Source: Bacillus sp. BGMRC 2118
GTDB lineage: Bacteria; Bacillota; Bacilli; Bacillales; SA4
Assembly: GCA_008364785.1 (NCBI GenBank)
Contig: VTTJ01000013.1
Location: 26,142 to 90,141, forward strand
Direction: 5' to 3'
Length of the DNA stretch: 64,000 bases
The translations under genes and the position numbers were made by a program. Below the pieces are notes generated by a model. That model was given only the letters and a program-made list of their open reading frames with translations. It was not told the origin of the DNA and ran no database searches. Shown piece by piece: positions 8,273 through 17,612 of this stretch; position 1 is the stretch's first letter, and every line of letters begins with the position of its first letter.

Positions 8273-9592
8273 CTAGTGTGAAAGTTGTTTTTCATAATCA
8301 AAGTTTGCCTTTTTACCTGACCTTTTTCCTAATGTATACACAACTGCTCCAAGTATTGTCCATACAAGTAGAATGTCACCTACGGAGAGAATCATTTTAT
8401 AGCTGAAAAATAATAACGTAATGATGGCAAATGATCCACTTACTAGCATTAGTGTCTTAGATGGCTTAAATTGTGCTTGTGCAAATAAATCTGGATTTTT
8501 ATAAGGTAATGCAAGCAATGCGATTGAATGCCCGATATACATTAAAAACATTCCTTGCAGGGCAATCATCATGACAAAATTCATCGTGTTTGTCCAAAGT
8601 AATATCAGTACAATGATGACATTAATGAATAAAGCTACATTTGGTGTTCCTGTTCTTTTACTTACATTAGCCAACACAGGTGGAATAATCCGATCATCTG
8701 CGAAGGTAAATAATATACGGGATACAACCATCATTAAAGAGTTTAAGGTTGTCGCAAATGCCATTAGTATTCCGATGTTTACAATCCAAGTGCCATAAGA
8801 AGGCAAGTAGATGGATGCAACATCTGACATAGCCGTCTGTGAAGCAGCCAGCTGCTGGTAAGGTAATACTCCAAATGCTACAAAAGATACTAAGAAGTAA
8901 ATAATCATCGTTAAGATAGATCCACGAATCATGGTCTTAGGTAATTCCTTCTGTGCATTTTTCATTTCTCCCCCAGCTTGTGCCAGCTGTTCAAAACCGA
9001 AGTAAGCAAAAAACAAGCTTGGTAATATACTTAAAAATCCTTCAAACCCGAACGGAAACATAGGCTTATAGTGTTTAAATTCAACAAAGAACAAGCCTGG
9101 TATTACGAGAAATAAGATAGCAATAAATAATATAACCGTCATTAGTAACTGAATTTTTCCAAACCATTTAACGCCTGTAACATTTAATACGAAGAAAAAT
9201 AATAGGAGAACCGTACCAATTAGTAAGGGATGATCGAAATCTAACAAACTTGCTACAAACTCACCAAATGATATCGACATCACCGTCATAACACCTAATA
9301 ATGCAATATATTGAAACCACATGAAAATAAAACCTACGAAATAGTTTTTGAAGGTACGGCTAATATGAATGTATGCACCACCCGGACTATTTCCTAAAGG
9401 CGTGCTTAAAAACACTAAATATCCTAACGCTGATGCTAGCAAAATTGGCAGCAATACAATATATCCTAACGGTACAGATGGACCTGCCTGTCCGCCAGCT
9501 TCCCCAGTCACAACAAATATACCAGAACCCACCATACCGCCAATCATTAACGCATAACCATGCCACTTATTTAATCCTCTTTGTAACTTCAT
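8273..9592 (-). CDS. APC family amino acid permease under T-box control
   Basis: A 439-residue protein with about twelve membrane helices and the APC signature near the N terminus (GYALMIGGMVGSGIFVVTGEAGG), which forms the unwound substrate-binding helix, and FGFEQLAQAGGEMKNAQKELPK in the middle. It would import, or exchange, an amino acid at the cell membrane. GTG and two ATG codons are possible starts; ATG at 9592 gives the best spacing from AGGGGTG. A T-box leader lies directly upstream, so expression should rise when a particular tRNA is uncharged. Confidence 0.85.
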   Translation of the reverse strand: MKLQRGLNKWHGYALMIGGMVGSGIFVVTGEAGGQAGPSVPLGYIVLLPILLASALGYLVFLSTPLGNSPGGAYIHISRTFKNYFVGFIFMWFQYIALLGVMTVMSISFGEFVASLLDFDHPLLIGTVLLLFFFVLNVTGVKWFGKIQLLMTVILFIAILFLVIPGLFFVEFKHYKPMFPFGFEGFLSILPSLFFAYFGFEQLAQAGGEMKNAQKELPKTMIRGSILTMIIYFLVSFVAFGVLPYQQLAASQTAMSDVASIYLPSYGTWIVNIGILMAFATTLNSLMMVVSRILFTFADDRIIPPVLANVSKRTGTPNVALFINVIIVLILLWTNTMNFVMMIALQGMFLMYIGHSIALLALPYKNPDLFAQAQFKPSKTLMLVSGSFAIITLLFFSYKMILSVGDILLVWTILGAVVYTLGKRSGKKANFDYEKQLSH

Positions 9593-9660
9593 CATTTTCA
9601 CCCCTGATGTTGGTCTATTTTCTTAATACGCATTGTAATCAACAAAATAAATAAAAGCCC

Positions 9661-9917
9661 CCCATCCCTAATAAGTATTAGGGACGAAGAGCATCTCCGC
9701 GGTACCACCCTATTTGACCACAAAAAATGTGATCCACTCTTTCATAAACGGCTTTTCATCGTAGTGAAACTTCACAACCTTATACCTGGATTTTCACCAA
9801 CCATCCAGTCTCTATTCTCTGCATTCGGAGTTGCTACTAAGCTACAAGCCTTCAGACACATTCGCACTTAAACGCTTTTAAGCGCTAAAGCATCTTTTAG
9901 TATTAAATATTATATTA
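9661..9917 (-). promoter_or_regulatory. T-box leader of the amino acid permease gene (specifier possibly UAC, tyrosine)
   Basis: On the minus strand the conserved T-box stretch AGGGTGGTACCGCGG lies at 9711-9697, followed by a terminator (stem ATCCCTAATA/TATTAGGGAT, 9665-9684) and a U-rich run. Upstream are AGAGA and GGTTGGTGAA, as in the distal loop of stem I. Aligning the 3' side of stem I with the threonine T-boxes at 41.6 kb puts the specifier at UAC (9763-9761), followed by G. ACU followed by A is a weaker alternative. The T-box call is firm; the amino acid is tentative. Confidence 0.88.
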
Positions 9918-9940
9918 GTCTGCAAAATGGTCGAAGTCAA
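9912..9940 (-). promoter_or_regulatory. promoter of the permease T-box transcript
   Basis: TTGACT (9940-9935) and TAATAT (9917-9912) on the minus strand with a 17-base spacer, in position to start the T-box leader. Confidence 0.7.
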
Positions 9941-9948
9941 TAACTAAT

Positions 9949-10914
9949 TTATAAATTTAATAGATTGTATGTGCGGGATTTTGTTTGGCCAATAGGAGGG
10001 AGATCCATTGAACGAATTAATCTTTTCACTGCTGCTAATGAATCTATATGTAAGAATTCTGCCATCTCTGTTTTCGTAATGGTTGGACTAATTAATAATG
10101 CGTATTCTTTTAGTGCTTGTATATGATCGACCTTGTTTGTGCTTCGACAAGCTGGGCAATACCAATTTCCGTATATCCGTTTTATTGGCAGGTAGTTACA
10201 AATTGAACAAAACACACCTGTATATAATTCATTCGTTTTAATTTCATATTGCTCTAGAATGTTAGAATGGAGGCTTTCGTGCTTTTTTATAAGAAGGCGT
10301 GAAAGTTTTTTTAATTCCTTACCTGTAAGTAATTCAACATTATTTTTCTGCTCTAATTTCGAAAGCCTATTTAACAGATTGGAACTACGAATAACGAATT
10401 GAGAGACAAGCTGAGAATTACCCGGGACTTTTATTGTTGATGAAGGATTACTAATTAAGACGAGTGTTTCAATTGGTAATTGAAGTAATTTATTTGAAGA
10501 TAACCATGTATTAAGCTGGGTTCTGTGACGCTTTACTTGGAGAATGGGGTCGGGGAACGCTTCTTCCTTCTCACCATGATAACGAATAATCTGGTTAAAG
10601 GTTGGATCAAAAGTTAGTACACCTGCTATGTTCTTCACCTCAATAATTAAGATGAATTTTTTTGTAAGTATTAGAAGATCTAGTTGGAAATAGTGAACTC
10701 CGTCATGTAGCCTAAGATCATGAAAGATATGATAGTTCTCACTGGAAAGATAATCTAAGTAGTAATCTACTGAATTCTCTCCGTTGAAACCAGCCCTCCG
10801 TCTAGCCAGATTCTTCTGAATATCAATCTGTTTTGGGTGATTCTTTGGTAATCTCTTCGTTAATGCCTCATGTTGCAAGAGAATCCTTGGTTTTTCATTC
10901 TTTTTTACAATCAT
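9949..10914 (-). CDS. NERD domain protein with C-terminal zinc ribbon
   Basis: The 321-residue protein contains a nuclease-related (NERD) domain at about residues 38-150, with the endonuclease-like core GENSVDYYLDYLS, FQLDLLILTKKFILIIEVKN, in which D and ExK occupy the places of a PD-(D/E)XK active site. A four-cysteine zinc ribbon follows (CSICNYLP...WYCPACRS, near residues 236-260), and then a helix-rich tail that could bind DNA. Such proteins are common in Bacillus, and their substrate is not established. It is a single gene with a GAGGA ribosome binding site. Confidence 0.85.
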   Translation of the reverse strand: MIVKKNEKPRILLQHEALTKRLPKNHPKQIDIQKNLARRRAGFNGENSVDYYLDYLSSENYHIFHDLRLHDGVHYFQLDLLILTKKFILIIEVKNIAGVLTFDPTFNQIIRYHGEKEEAFPDPILQVKRHRTQLNTWLSSNKLLQLPIETLVLISNPSSTIKVPGNSQLVSQFVIRSSNLLNRLSKLEQKNNVELLTGKELKKLSRLLIKKHESLHSNILEQYEIKTNELYTGVFCSICNYLPIKRIYGNWYCPACRSTNKVDHIQALKEYALLISPTITKTEMAEFLHIDSLAAVKRLIRSMDLPPIGQTKSRTYNLLNL

Positions 10915-11008
10915 TTGATTCCTCCTTCATTAGAATGAGAAGGATATTCGATAATGACTTACGAAATTCCTCCTTCTATGAATCTTTATTTTGTACTTTG
11001 AAGGGGAT

Positions 11009-11103
11009 TTGGACGACTTTAGCCATTTTCTGGACGAGTTCTCAATTTATTTGGACGACAATGAAGACTTTCTGGACGACTTCATAACCATTTCGGACAC
11101 ACT
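11009..11103. repeat. five units of a 21-bp tandem repeat with a GGACGA core
   Basis: GGACGA occurs at 11011, 11032, 11053 and 11074, and GGACAC at 11095, so the period is exactly 21 bases. The units read roughly TTYTGGACGACTT followed by a variable AT-rich part. The stretch lies between the NERD gene (divergent) and the terminator of the next MFS gene. No known binding site was recognised. Confidence 0.85.
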
Positions 11104-11124
11104 TCCATTTCCATCCAAAATAAA

Positions 11125-11144
11125 TGGCCCCAAAAACGGGGCCA
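11125..11144 (-). terminator. terminator of the MFS gene
   Basis: TGGCCCC pairs with GGGGCCA around a six-base loop; on the minus strand it is followed by TTTATTTT. Confidence 0.85.
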
Positions 11145-11151
11145 AAACAAT

Positions 11152-12438
11152 CTAAACTGTCACTTTCTCTAACTCTACACTCTTCTTCTTTTCAAACTGT
11201 TGATACATCAGATAGTAAATAAATGCACTAGCAACGCACAGGAGTGCCAAGATAACAAACGTCCAGTCATAGCCAATCCACATTGTTAATGAAATAGAAA
11301 TCGGTGCAAAGGTACGACCGATTGTAAAACGAAGGCTGGCAGCTGCGAAGTATTGGCCTCTCATATGGTCAGGTGCCAGCTTTGAGACAAAGCTTTGCTG
11401 AATACCAACAACCATAATCTCAGCTAATGTAAAAATAACAATTGCGACAAGTAGAATCCAAATCCATGTCGTTTGACCAAATAAGAAGATGCCGACTCCA
11501 TACATGAGTGCAGATGTGATAAACACATCTCGCTCCCGAAATTTATCAGCCTGTCTTGTAATAAAAACAGTGAGTAAGGCTACGAGTAAACCGTTTGACG
11601 CGACAATAAGTCCAAAGGCTTTCTCTCCCCCAATATTTAGCTTCCAATCCCCAAGTGAGAGCATGGTTTGAAGTGGAACTAATTCTTTCGTATACACAGC
11701 CATTAATAAATCGAGCTGCATGAATGCTTGGGCTGCTAATACCCCCGCTACAATAAACAATAGAAAAATTTTATCCTGAACAATAACCTTGTAATCTAGT
11801 ACTTGCTGTTTTATTGCACCCATCCACGTTTCACGCTTTATCGGTTCATTATTATCCACGATCATTGGTGCTGTTTCGCGCACAACTCGTTGCAGTAACA
11901 ACCCTAGAATAAAGCTGACAATGGTTGCTGCTAGTAATAATTCAAAACGATGTTGGAAAAAGAATATACCTCCGATAATCGGTCCAAATACAACAGCAAT
12001 GTTAATTCCTGTATAAAAAATCGCAAAAACTGAGTTTCGGTCTTTCTCTTCCACAACGTCAGCTACCATTGCCTGACTTGCCGGCCAGTAGAAGGAACCA
12101 AACACACCGTTAATGGTAAAGCATATAAAACTAACAATCGCAGATTCATACCATGGTGAATTGGCAAACGCAAACAATAAAAATGAAAATGCTTGCCCAT
12201 AAGTAGAAATCACCATCATTCGTTTCCTGCCGAAATGGTCAGCACAGTATCCACCAATAAGATTAGCTATGACACCAAAGATTTGGGATACAATTAACAA
12301 CAATCCTGCATTTTCTTTCCCGAATTCATCTGAAAAGTAAATTGCCATGAACGGAAAAAACATCCAAAATAGTACATTAACAAAAAACTCACCGTATAAT
12401 CGAACCTTTAAGTTCAAATCCCAATCTCGTAATCTCAT
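11152..12438 (-). CDS. MFS transporter
   Basis: A 428-residue protein with twelve predicted membrane segments and the MFS loop 2-3 motif GGYCADHFGRKRMM near residue 60. The stretches MAIYFSDEFGKENAG and YWPASQAMVADVVEEKDRNSVFA match Bacillus drug-efflux-like permeases. The start is taken as ATG 12438 because AAAGAGG sits eight bases ahead of it; an upstream extension of ten residues is open but has no good ribosome binding site. The substrate is unknown. Confidence 0.82.
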   Translation of the reverse strand: MRLRDWDLNLKVRLYGEFFVNVLFWMFFPFMAIYFSDEFGKENAGLLLIVSQIFGVIANLIGGYCADHFGRKRMMVISTYGQAFSFLLFAFANSPWYESAIVSFICFTINGVFGSFYWPASQAMVADVVEEKDRNSVFAIFYTGINIAVVFGPIIGGIFFFQHRFELLLAATIVSFILGLLLQRVVRETAPMIVDNNEPIKRETWMGAIKQQVLDYKVIVQDKIFLLFIVAGVLAAQAFMQLDLLMAVYTKELVPLQTMLSLGDWKLNIGGEKAFGLIVASNGLLVALLTVFITRQADKFRERDVFITSALMYGVGIFLFGQTTWIWILLVAIVIFTLAEIMVVGIQQSFVSKLAPDHMRGQYFAAASLRFTIGRTFAPISISLTMWIGYDWTFVILALLCVASAFIYYLMYQQFEKKKSVELEKVTV

Positions 12439-12605
12439 GGTCATAACCTCTTTGCTGTAAAATTGCACACAAATGTGATTATATAGGATTTCCCCTTACT
12501 TGGAAATACATTTCCAAAGAATTAAATAGTCAGTTCTGTAAATAATGTAATAATATGGGGAATTACCCATTCCTTACTTCCTTAAGTATTTATAAAGTGA
12601 GTTGA

Positions 12606-13085
12606 ATGACTGTGAAGCTTCTCTTTATTATCAATATATCAATCATAATAGTAATCGCATTTTCTCTAAAAAAGAAGAACTTAGGTTTAAATGAAAGCCT
12701 CTTTTTACTATTTGTTTTAGAGTTTTTAATATCAAGTTACTACGGTATATTTTATATCAACCTACATGTATGGGATGTGGCAATGAAACGTAATTCATAT
12801 ATCATCTTTCGGTTATATGAGGTATTGATTTGTCCATTACTTTTTCTATGGTTCTTTGATATATTAGCAGTTGCTAAAACATTGAGTCGCAAAGCCTTGG
12901 TAACATTATCTTTTCTCCTCTTTTTGTCTTTGAGTGAGTATCTTCTTGTCATATGGGGTGTTATCACTTATAAAAATTGGAACTTGATGTTCTCCGTGCT
13001 TACTATTTCTGTCACAATGTTTCTTTCATATGTATTTCTACTCTTCTTTCAAAGGTTATTGCGTAAAGAAAGGCTAAACTTATGA
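12606..13085 (+). CDS. small membrane protein, CBO0543-like
   Basis: The 159-residue protein has four or five membrane helices and no soluble domain. Near its C terminus it has VITYKNWNLMFS, which matches DYKSWNLQYS in the neighbouring gene, so the two are probably paralogues. This pattern resembles the CBO0543 family of sporeformer membrane proteins, whose role is unknown. Its stop codon overlaps the next start by four bases. Confidence 0.7.
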   Translation: MTVKLLFIINISIIIVIAFSLKKKNLGLNESLFLLFVLEFLISSYYGIFYINLHVWDVAMKRNSYIIFRLYEVLICPLLFLWFFDILAVAKTLSRKALVTLSFLLFLSLSEYLLVIWGVITYKNWNLMFSVLTISVTMFLSYVFLLFFQRLLRKERLNL

Positions 13086-13582
13086 TGCCATTACCAACTA
13101 AATTTGATCATAACGAGTGGTTTCTATTACTTGCCCTGTTCATTTCATTTAGCATAATATTATTCATTCCAAAAAGAATACCTGTTTCAATTTCCATTCT
13201 CATTATGTTATTTTCTATCGTTGTGGCTAGACTAACTGACCATATTCTTTCAGCCCCACGTACTGAACTTTATCAAATAATGGATACTGAGAAATATGAA
13301 CTATTTGATCTTTTGCTTTATTTTCTATATGCTCCCTTCGCCTATATTTTTGTTTATGTTTATTACCGCTTAAACATTAAAGGAATGAAAATTTTGTTTT
13401 ATATTATTGTCTGCTCCACTTTTGGTACATTGTTTGAATGGATTACGGTTGAATTTCGTATCTTTGATTACAAAAGCTGGAATCTTCAATATTCCTTTAG
13501 TATTTACTTAGTTTCACAAGCCTGTACACTATTATTATTCATGATACTATGGAGAAGATTCGAGGATCATAGGTCAAAATAA
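13082..13582 (+). CDS. small membrane protein, CBO0543-like
   Basis: A 166-residue protein with five membrane segments; the motif FEWITVEFRIFDYKSWNLQY lies near residue 120. It is co-translated with the preceding paralogue through an ATGA overlap. The family is found in spore-forming Firmicutes and has no assigned function. Confidence 0.72.
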   Translation: MMPLPTKFDHNEWFLLLALFISFSIILFIPKRIPVSISILIMLFSIVVARLTDHILSAPRTELYQIMDTEKYELFDLLLYFLYAPFAYIFVYVYYRLNIKGMKILFYIIVCSTFGTLFEWITVEFRIFDYKSWNLQYSFSIYLVSQACTLLLFMILWRRFEDHRSK

Positions 13583-13645
13583 CGTTTCTGTGAGTTTGGA
13601 ATAATGAGCTCAGTTAAATAGGATTAGTCATGGTACAAACAAAAA

Positions 13646-13685
13646 AGACTGTAATAAACCTTAATTCCTTGGTTTATTACAGTCT
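13646..13685 (-). terminator. terminator of tcyP
   Basis: A perfect 15-base stem (AGACTGTAATAAACC and its complement) with a ten-base loop, followed on the minus strand by seven T residues. It lies just after the tcyP stop codon. Confidence 0.92.
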
Positions 13686-13690
13686 CTATT

Positions 13691-15076
13691 TTATGCTCCT
13701 ACAGTCGACTTTGACTCAACATATACCGCTGTATCAAGTTCACCTGTTGCTTTACTTGTTAATACTCCAGCTGTCATACTTCCACTTACATTTAGAGCTG
13801 TACGCCCCATGTCAATTAGTGGCTCAACAGAGATTAATAGACCTGCTAATGCAACTGGTAAATCTAATGCAGATAGTACGAGAATGGCTGCAAATGTTGC
13901 ACCGCCACCAACACCCGCTACACCGAATGAACTAATGGCCACAATAAGAATGACTGTGAATAGGAATCCAGGATCTAGTGGGTTAATTCCTACAGTTGGT
14001 GCAATCATGATAGCTAACATAGCTGGATATACACCTGCACAACCATTTTGACCAATTGTTAATCCAAATGACCCTGCGAAGTTAGCAATTCCTGATGGAA
14101 CTCCCAGCTCTTCTGTTTGTGTTTTTACATTTAGAGGCAGCGTTCCTGCACTTGTTCTAGAAGTGAATGCAAATGTTAGTACTGGTAATACCTTTTTTAC
14201 GTACGTAATCGGGCTTAACCCAGCAAACGATATTAATAAAAGGTGAATTAAGAACATAATTCCCAATGCTACATACGAAGCGATAACAAACTTCCCTAGC
14301 TTTGCAATGGCTTCATAGTTACTTGTAGCTGTTACTTTTGTCATGATTGCTAGTACACCATATGGCGTTAAGCGTAAAATAAGTGTAACAATTCTCATTG
14401 TAATGCTATTCAATGTATCAATTAATTTAGCAAATGACTCTGCTACTTCTGGTTCCTTGCGTTTAACCCCAAGATACGCAACTCCTACAAACGCTGCAAA
14501 AATAACTACCGCAATTGTTGATGTCGCTCTTGCTCCTGTAAAGTCTAAGAAAGGATTTGCAGGAAGTAGTGATAAAACTTGTTGTGGCAATGTTAGGCTT
14601 TCAACCTCACCTTGACGTACTTCTAAATCTTCCCCACGAGCAGTTTCAGCATCACCTGCTTGAATCTGAACAGCTTCTAAATCAAATACTAATGTTGCTC
14701 CAATACCCACTACTGCAGATACAGCAGTCGTTCCTACTAATATTGCAATAATGAGTAAGCTAATCTTCCCAATATTTTTAGAAAGTTTTAGTTTCGTAAA
14801 TGCCGCGACAATTGAAATGAATACAAGTGGCATTACAATCATCTGAAGTAATTTTACATATCCTGAGCCTACGATATTAAACCAATCAACCGACCCAGTG
14901 ATTACTTCAGATGTTGCTCCATAAATCCATTGTAAGACAAGACCGAATACGATCCCTAAACCTAGTGCAGTAAATACACGTTTTGAAAACGATACATGCT
15001 TTTGCTGCAATTTGTATAAACCGAAAATGAATAACAGCATAATTGCTACGTTAATTAAAATCCATGTAACTGTCAT
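13691..15076 (-). CDS. tcyP: sodium/L-cystine symporter TcyP
   Basis: The 461-residue protein belongs to the dicarboxylate/amino acid:cation symporter family. It has the serine-rich re-entrant region FTSRTSAGTLPLNVKTQ, the motif SFGLTIGQNGCAGVYPAMLA and the late GVAGVGGGATFAAILVLSALDLPVALAGLLISVEPLIDMGRTALNV. N-terminal sequence and length match TcyP of Bacillus subtilis (463 residues), which takes up L-cystine as a sulfur source. The gene is single; in B. subtilis it is controlled by CymR, but no CymR box was established here. Confidence 0.93.
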   Translation of the reverse strand: MTVTWILINVAIMLLFIFGLYKLQQKHVSFSKRVFTALGLGIVFGLVLQWIYGATSEVITGSVDWFNIVGSGYVKLLQMIVMPLVFISIVAAFTKLKLSKNIGKISLLIIAILVGTTAVSAVVGIGATLVFDLEAVQIQAGDAETARGEDLEVRQGEVESLTLPQQVLSLLPANPFLDFTGARATSTIAVVIFAAFVGVAYLGVKRKEPEVAESFAKLIDTLNSITMRIVTLILRLTPYGVLAIMTKVTATSNYEAIAKLGKFVIASYVALGIMFLIHLLLISFAGLSPITYVKKVLPVLTFAFTSRTSAGTLPLNVKTQTEELGVPSGIANFAGSFGLTIGQNGCAGVYPAMLAIMIAPTVGINPLDPGFLFTVILIVAISSFGVAGVGGGATFAAILVLSALDLPVALAGLLISVEPLIDMGRTALNVSGSMTAGVLTSKATGELDTAVYVESKSTVGA

Positions 15077-15238
15077 GATTTCCCTCCATTATCAAAATAA
15101 GTCCATAGAAGAATATATTACATATTAATCCTATGCGTCAAGTATGAATTAATTCATTCTATTTTCACATTCGTAAAAGGTTACAAGAAAGCATAACGGT
15201 TTACATAAAACATAAATAGGAGTAAGATTACTCAAGAT

Positions 15239-15260
15239 ATTAGTTACCTAGATAACTAAT
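15239..15260 (+). promoter_or_regulatory. probable MarR operator
   Basis: A perfect inverted repeat ATTAGTTA-CCTAGA-TAACTAAT immediately upstream of the MarR-type gene, ending 18 bases before its start codon. Position and symmetry fit an autoregulatory MarR binding site. Confidence 0.75.
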
Positions 15261-15278
15261 TAAAAGGAAGTGATACGT

Positions 15279-15731
15279 TTGAATCATCATGAGCTTTTTC
15301 ATACTGTGAATCAACTCTCACGTGAGTTAATGAAGGCTTATAACGAAATACTAAAGCCATTCGGACTGTATAGTGCACAATGGACCGTTTTATATGTTTT
15401 GAAAACAAAGGGCACGTTAACTCAATCTGAACTATGTGATTATTTAGCAATTGAAGCTCCACCTATGACCAGAACGATTCAAAAGCTTGTTTCTCTCGGC
15501 CTTGTTATACAAGTAACTGGAGAAGATCGTCGTTCTAAAAAGATTTCACTTTCTGAAAAGGCACTTAATCTATATCCTGAATGGGAAAAGTCTGTTGTAG
15601 AGATGAACAATCAATTACTAAATCAAGTATCACCAGCGAGACAGGTCGACCTACAACAAAATTTATTAGCATTCGTACAAATGCTGAAGCAACAAGAGGA
15701 GATGCAACATGGAGAACCAACTATGGACTAA
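15279..15731 (+). CDS. MarR family repressor
   Basis: A 150-residue winged-helix protein: dimerisation helices at both ends, a recognition helix in LTQSELCDYLAIEAPPMTRTIQKLVSLGLV (about residues 47-75) and the wing EDRRSKKISLS. The start is TTG 15279, eight bases after AAGGAAG; the GTG nine bases upstream has no such site. It overlaps the following MFS gene by 23 bases and probably represses both through the palindrome just upstream. Confidence 0.88.
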   Translation: MNHHELFHTVNQLSRELMKAYNEILKPFGLYSAQWTVLYVLKTKGTLTQSELCDYLAIEAPPMTRTIQKLVSLGLVIQVTGEDRRSKKISLSEKALNLYPEWEKSVVEMNNQLLNQVSPARQVDLQQNLLAFVQMLKQQEEMQHGEPTMD

Positions 15732-16887
15732 AAATTTCATTAGTATTTGTGTAACCAATTTTCTATTGTTTTTAAACTTTTATTATTTGCTAGTTATTCT
15801 ACCTATTTATTCTGTAAAAGAATTGCATGGACCAGAATCACAAGCTGGTTTAATCGTAACGGTCTTTTTAATTGCGGCCATTATTACTCGCCCTATTTCG
15901 GGACAACTTATTCAACGGTACGGAGCAGGCCCAATCTTTATCTTATCCATCTTCATATTTCTAGCAGCAACGGTCTTATATTACTATCCAGATACTATGT
16001 TCAGTTTATTACTGATACGACTATTTCATGGTGTAGGTTTTGGAATGGCCACCACTGCTGCTGGTACAATCGTAGCTGATGTCATACCCGATTCTCGTAA
16101 AGGTGAAGGTATGGGGTACTATGGCTTAACCATGAATTTAGCAATGGCAATCGGACCATTCTTAGGAATCACTGCACTTAATTTGTGGGGCATTGATGTT
16201 ATGTTTACGATTAGTACCGTTTTCGTCTTAATCGCTACCGTTACTGGTTTATTTATTAAGTTACCTAAACGAGAGGTCACCAAAAATTCCTCAAACAATA
16301 AAGGGCTAAAAGTAAGTGACATTTTCGAAGCATCAGCTATTCGGATTTCACTTGTAGGGGGATTCTTTGCCCTCGTGTATTCTGCAGTATTATCTTTTGT
16401 TGCTGTCTATGCGGTAGAAGCAGGATTCGGTGATATTGCCAGTTACTTCTTTGTGGTGTATGCCATTATATTAATCTTGTCTCGTCCTTTTACCGGAAAG
16501 TGGTTTGATTTATATGGTGCAAATGTCATTATTTATCCTTCTATTCTCTCATTTGCCATTGGATTAATTTTATTAAGCCAAGCGGAAACTTCTTTACTAT
16601 TTTTAGTATCTGCAGCTTTTATTGGATTAGGATGGGGAACTGCCTTTCCTAGCTTTCAGACAATTGCCATACAACATGCAGCACCTGTCCGAAGGGGCAT
16701 GGCTACCGCCACATTTTTATCCATCTTTGATATTGGAGTTGGTTTAGGTTCTTTCATTGTAGGTGTAGTAGGGGCAAGGATAGGATTCAGCTCCTTATAC
16801 TTCATTAGTTCATTCTTTACCTTATTTGGAATTGGATTGTATTTTATCCTTCACGGAAAGAAAAGTAGAATTCATTCCCATCAGTGA
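15709..16887 (+). CDS. MFS efflux transporter
   Basis: A 392-residue MFS protein with twelve membrane segments. Loop 2-3 carries RPISGQLIQRYG, and motif C-like GMGYYGLTMNLAMAIGPFLG follows helix 5, which is typical of drug:H+ antiporters. It overlaps a MarR repressor gene, an arrangement usual for inducible multidrug efflux. The substrate cannot be told from sequence. Confidence 0.85.
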   Translation: MENQLWTKNFISICVTNFLLFLNFYYLLVILPIYSVKELHGPESQAGLIVTVFLIAAIITRPISGQLIQRYGAGPIFILSIFIFLAATVLYYYPDTMFSLLLIRLFHGVGFGMATTAAGTIVADVIPDSRKGEGMGYYGLTMNLAMAIGPFLGITALNLWGIDVMFTISTVFVLIATVTGLFIKLPKREVTKNSSNNKGLKVSDIFEASAIRISLVGGFFALVYSAVLSFVAVYAVEAGFGDIASYFFVVYAIILILSRPFTGKWFDLYGANVIIYPSILSFAIGLILLSQAETSLLFLVSAAFIGLGWGTAFPSFQTIAIQHAAPVRRGMATATFLSIFDIGVGLGSFIVGVVGARIGFSSLYFISSFFTLFGIGLYFILHGKKSRIHSHQ

Positions 16888-17045
16888 GAAAAACTCCTGT
16901 CTTCTTTTTTTTTGCTATATTGTGGTCATCCAAAACACTAGTTCATTCGTTAGCTAAATATAGGGACTTTCTACAGTTTCTTTTTGGTACACCTAGATTA
17001 TTTTTAGTATGATGAAGTTAGTCTATAGCTAAAGAGGAGAGCCCA

Positions 17046-17612
17046 ATGATAGAGAATGATGATAAAGTCCTATATGTCAGGGTATTAGAGAAAGATAAAC
17101 AGGCTCTTGAACTATTGTATGAAAGGTATGAGAAATTACTATATTCATTTTCATACCGTCTCACACAAGATCAGGAATTAGCTGAAGAAGTTGTTCAAGA
17201 GGTTTTTATGAAGCTTTGGAAAGGTCTAGGAAAGTATGACGATAGTAAGGGGAAATTTTCTTCTTGGATTCTCACCGTCACCCGTCATTCTGCAATTGAC
17301 CTCATTCGAAAGAGAAATCGCGAGACCACCGTGGAACTTGATACTGATGATACCATTCCAAGTAAGGAAGCTACTGTAGAAGAGCAAGTAGAATGGAACG
17401 AAAAAGGAAATACATTGCGGAAAGCATTATCTTCATTAAAGGAAGAGCAACAAAAAGTTATTAATCTTGTTTATTTCAAAGGTTTGACTCATCAAAAGAT
17501 TTCAGAAGAATGTAATATTCCAATAGGAACAGTTAAAGGCAGGTTACGGTTAGCACTAAGACATATGAAAAGCTACTTGGAAACAGAAAGGAGGGATTTA
17601 GGTGGTGAGTAA
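17046..17612 (+). CDS. ECF-type sigma-70 family RNA polymerase sigma factor
   Basis: A 188-residue protein with region 2 (YEKLLYSFSYRLTQDQELAEEVVQEVFMKLWKGLGKYD) and region 4 (LSSLKEEQQKVINLVYFKGLTHQKISEECNIPIGTVKGRLRLALRHMK). It directs RNA polymerase to its own promoter set. The gene overlaps the zinc-finger anti-sigma gene by 11 bases, so the pair is stoichiometrically coupled. This sigma type is paired with RskA-like regulators. A convergent sortase/surface protein unit lies next to it; a regulatory link is unproven. Confidence 0.9.
   Translation: MIENDDKVLYVRVLEKDKQALELLYERYEKLLYSFSYRLTQDQELAEEVVQEVFMKLWKGLGKYDDSKGKFSSWILTVTRHSAIDLIRKRNRETTVELDTDDTIPSKEATVEEQVEWNEKGNTLRKALSSLKEEQQKVINLVYFKGLTHQKISEECNIPIGTVKGRLRLALRHMKSYLETERRDLGGE

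Noticed and set aside
10833..11087. Plus-strand open frame with W-T-T every seven residues, resembling a repeat protein
   Set aside because: It opposes the NERD gene over the first part, has no ribosome binding site, and the periodic residues follow from the 21-bp DNA repeat.
15115..15141. tcyP promoter and CymR box
   Set aside because: TTGACG is present, but spacing to a good -10 is 15 or 18 bases and no convincing CymR pattern was found.
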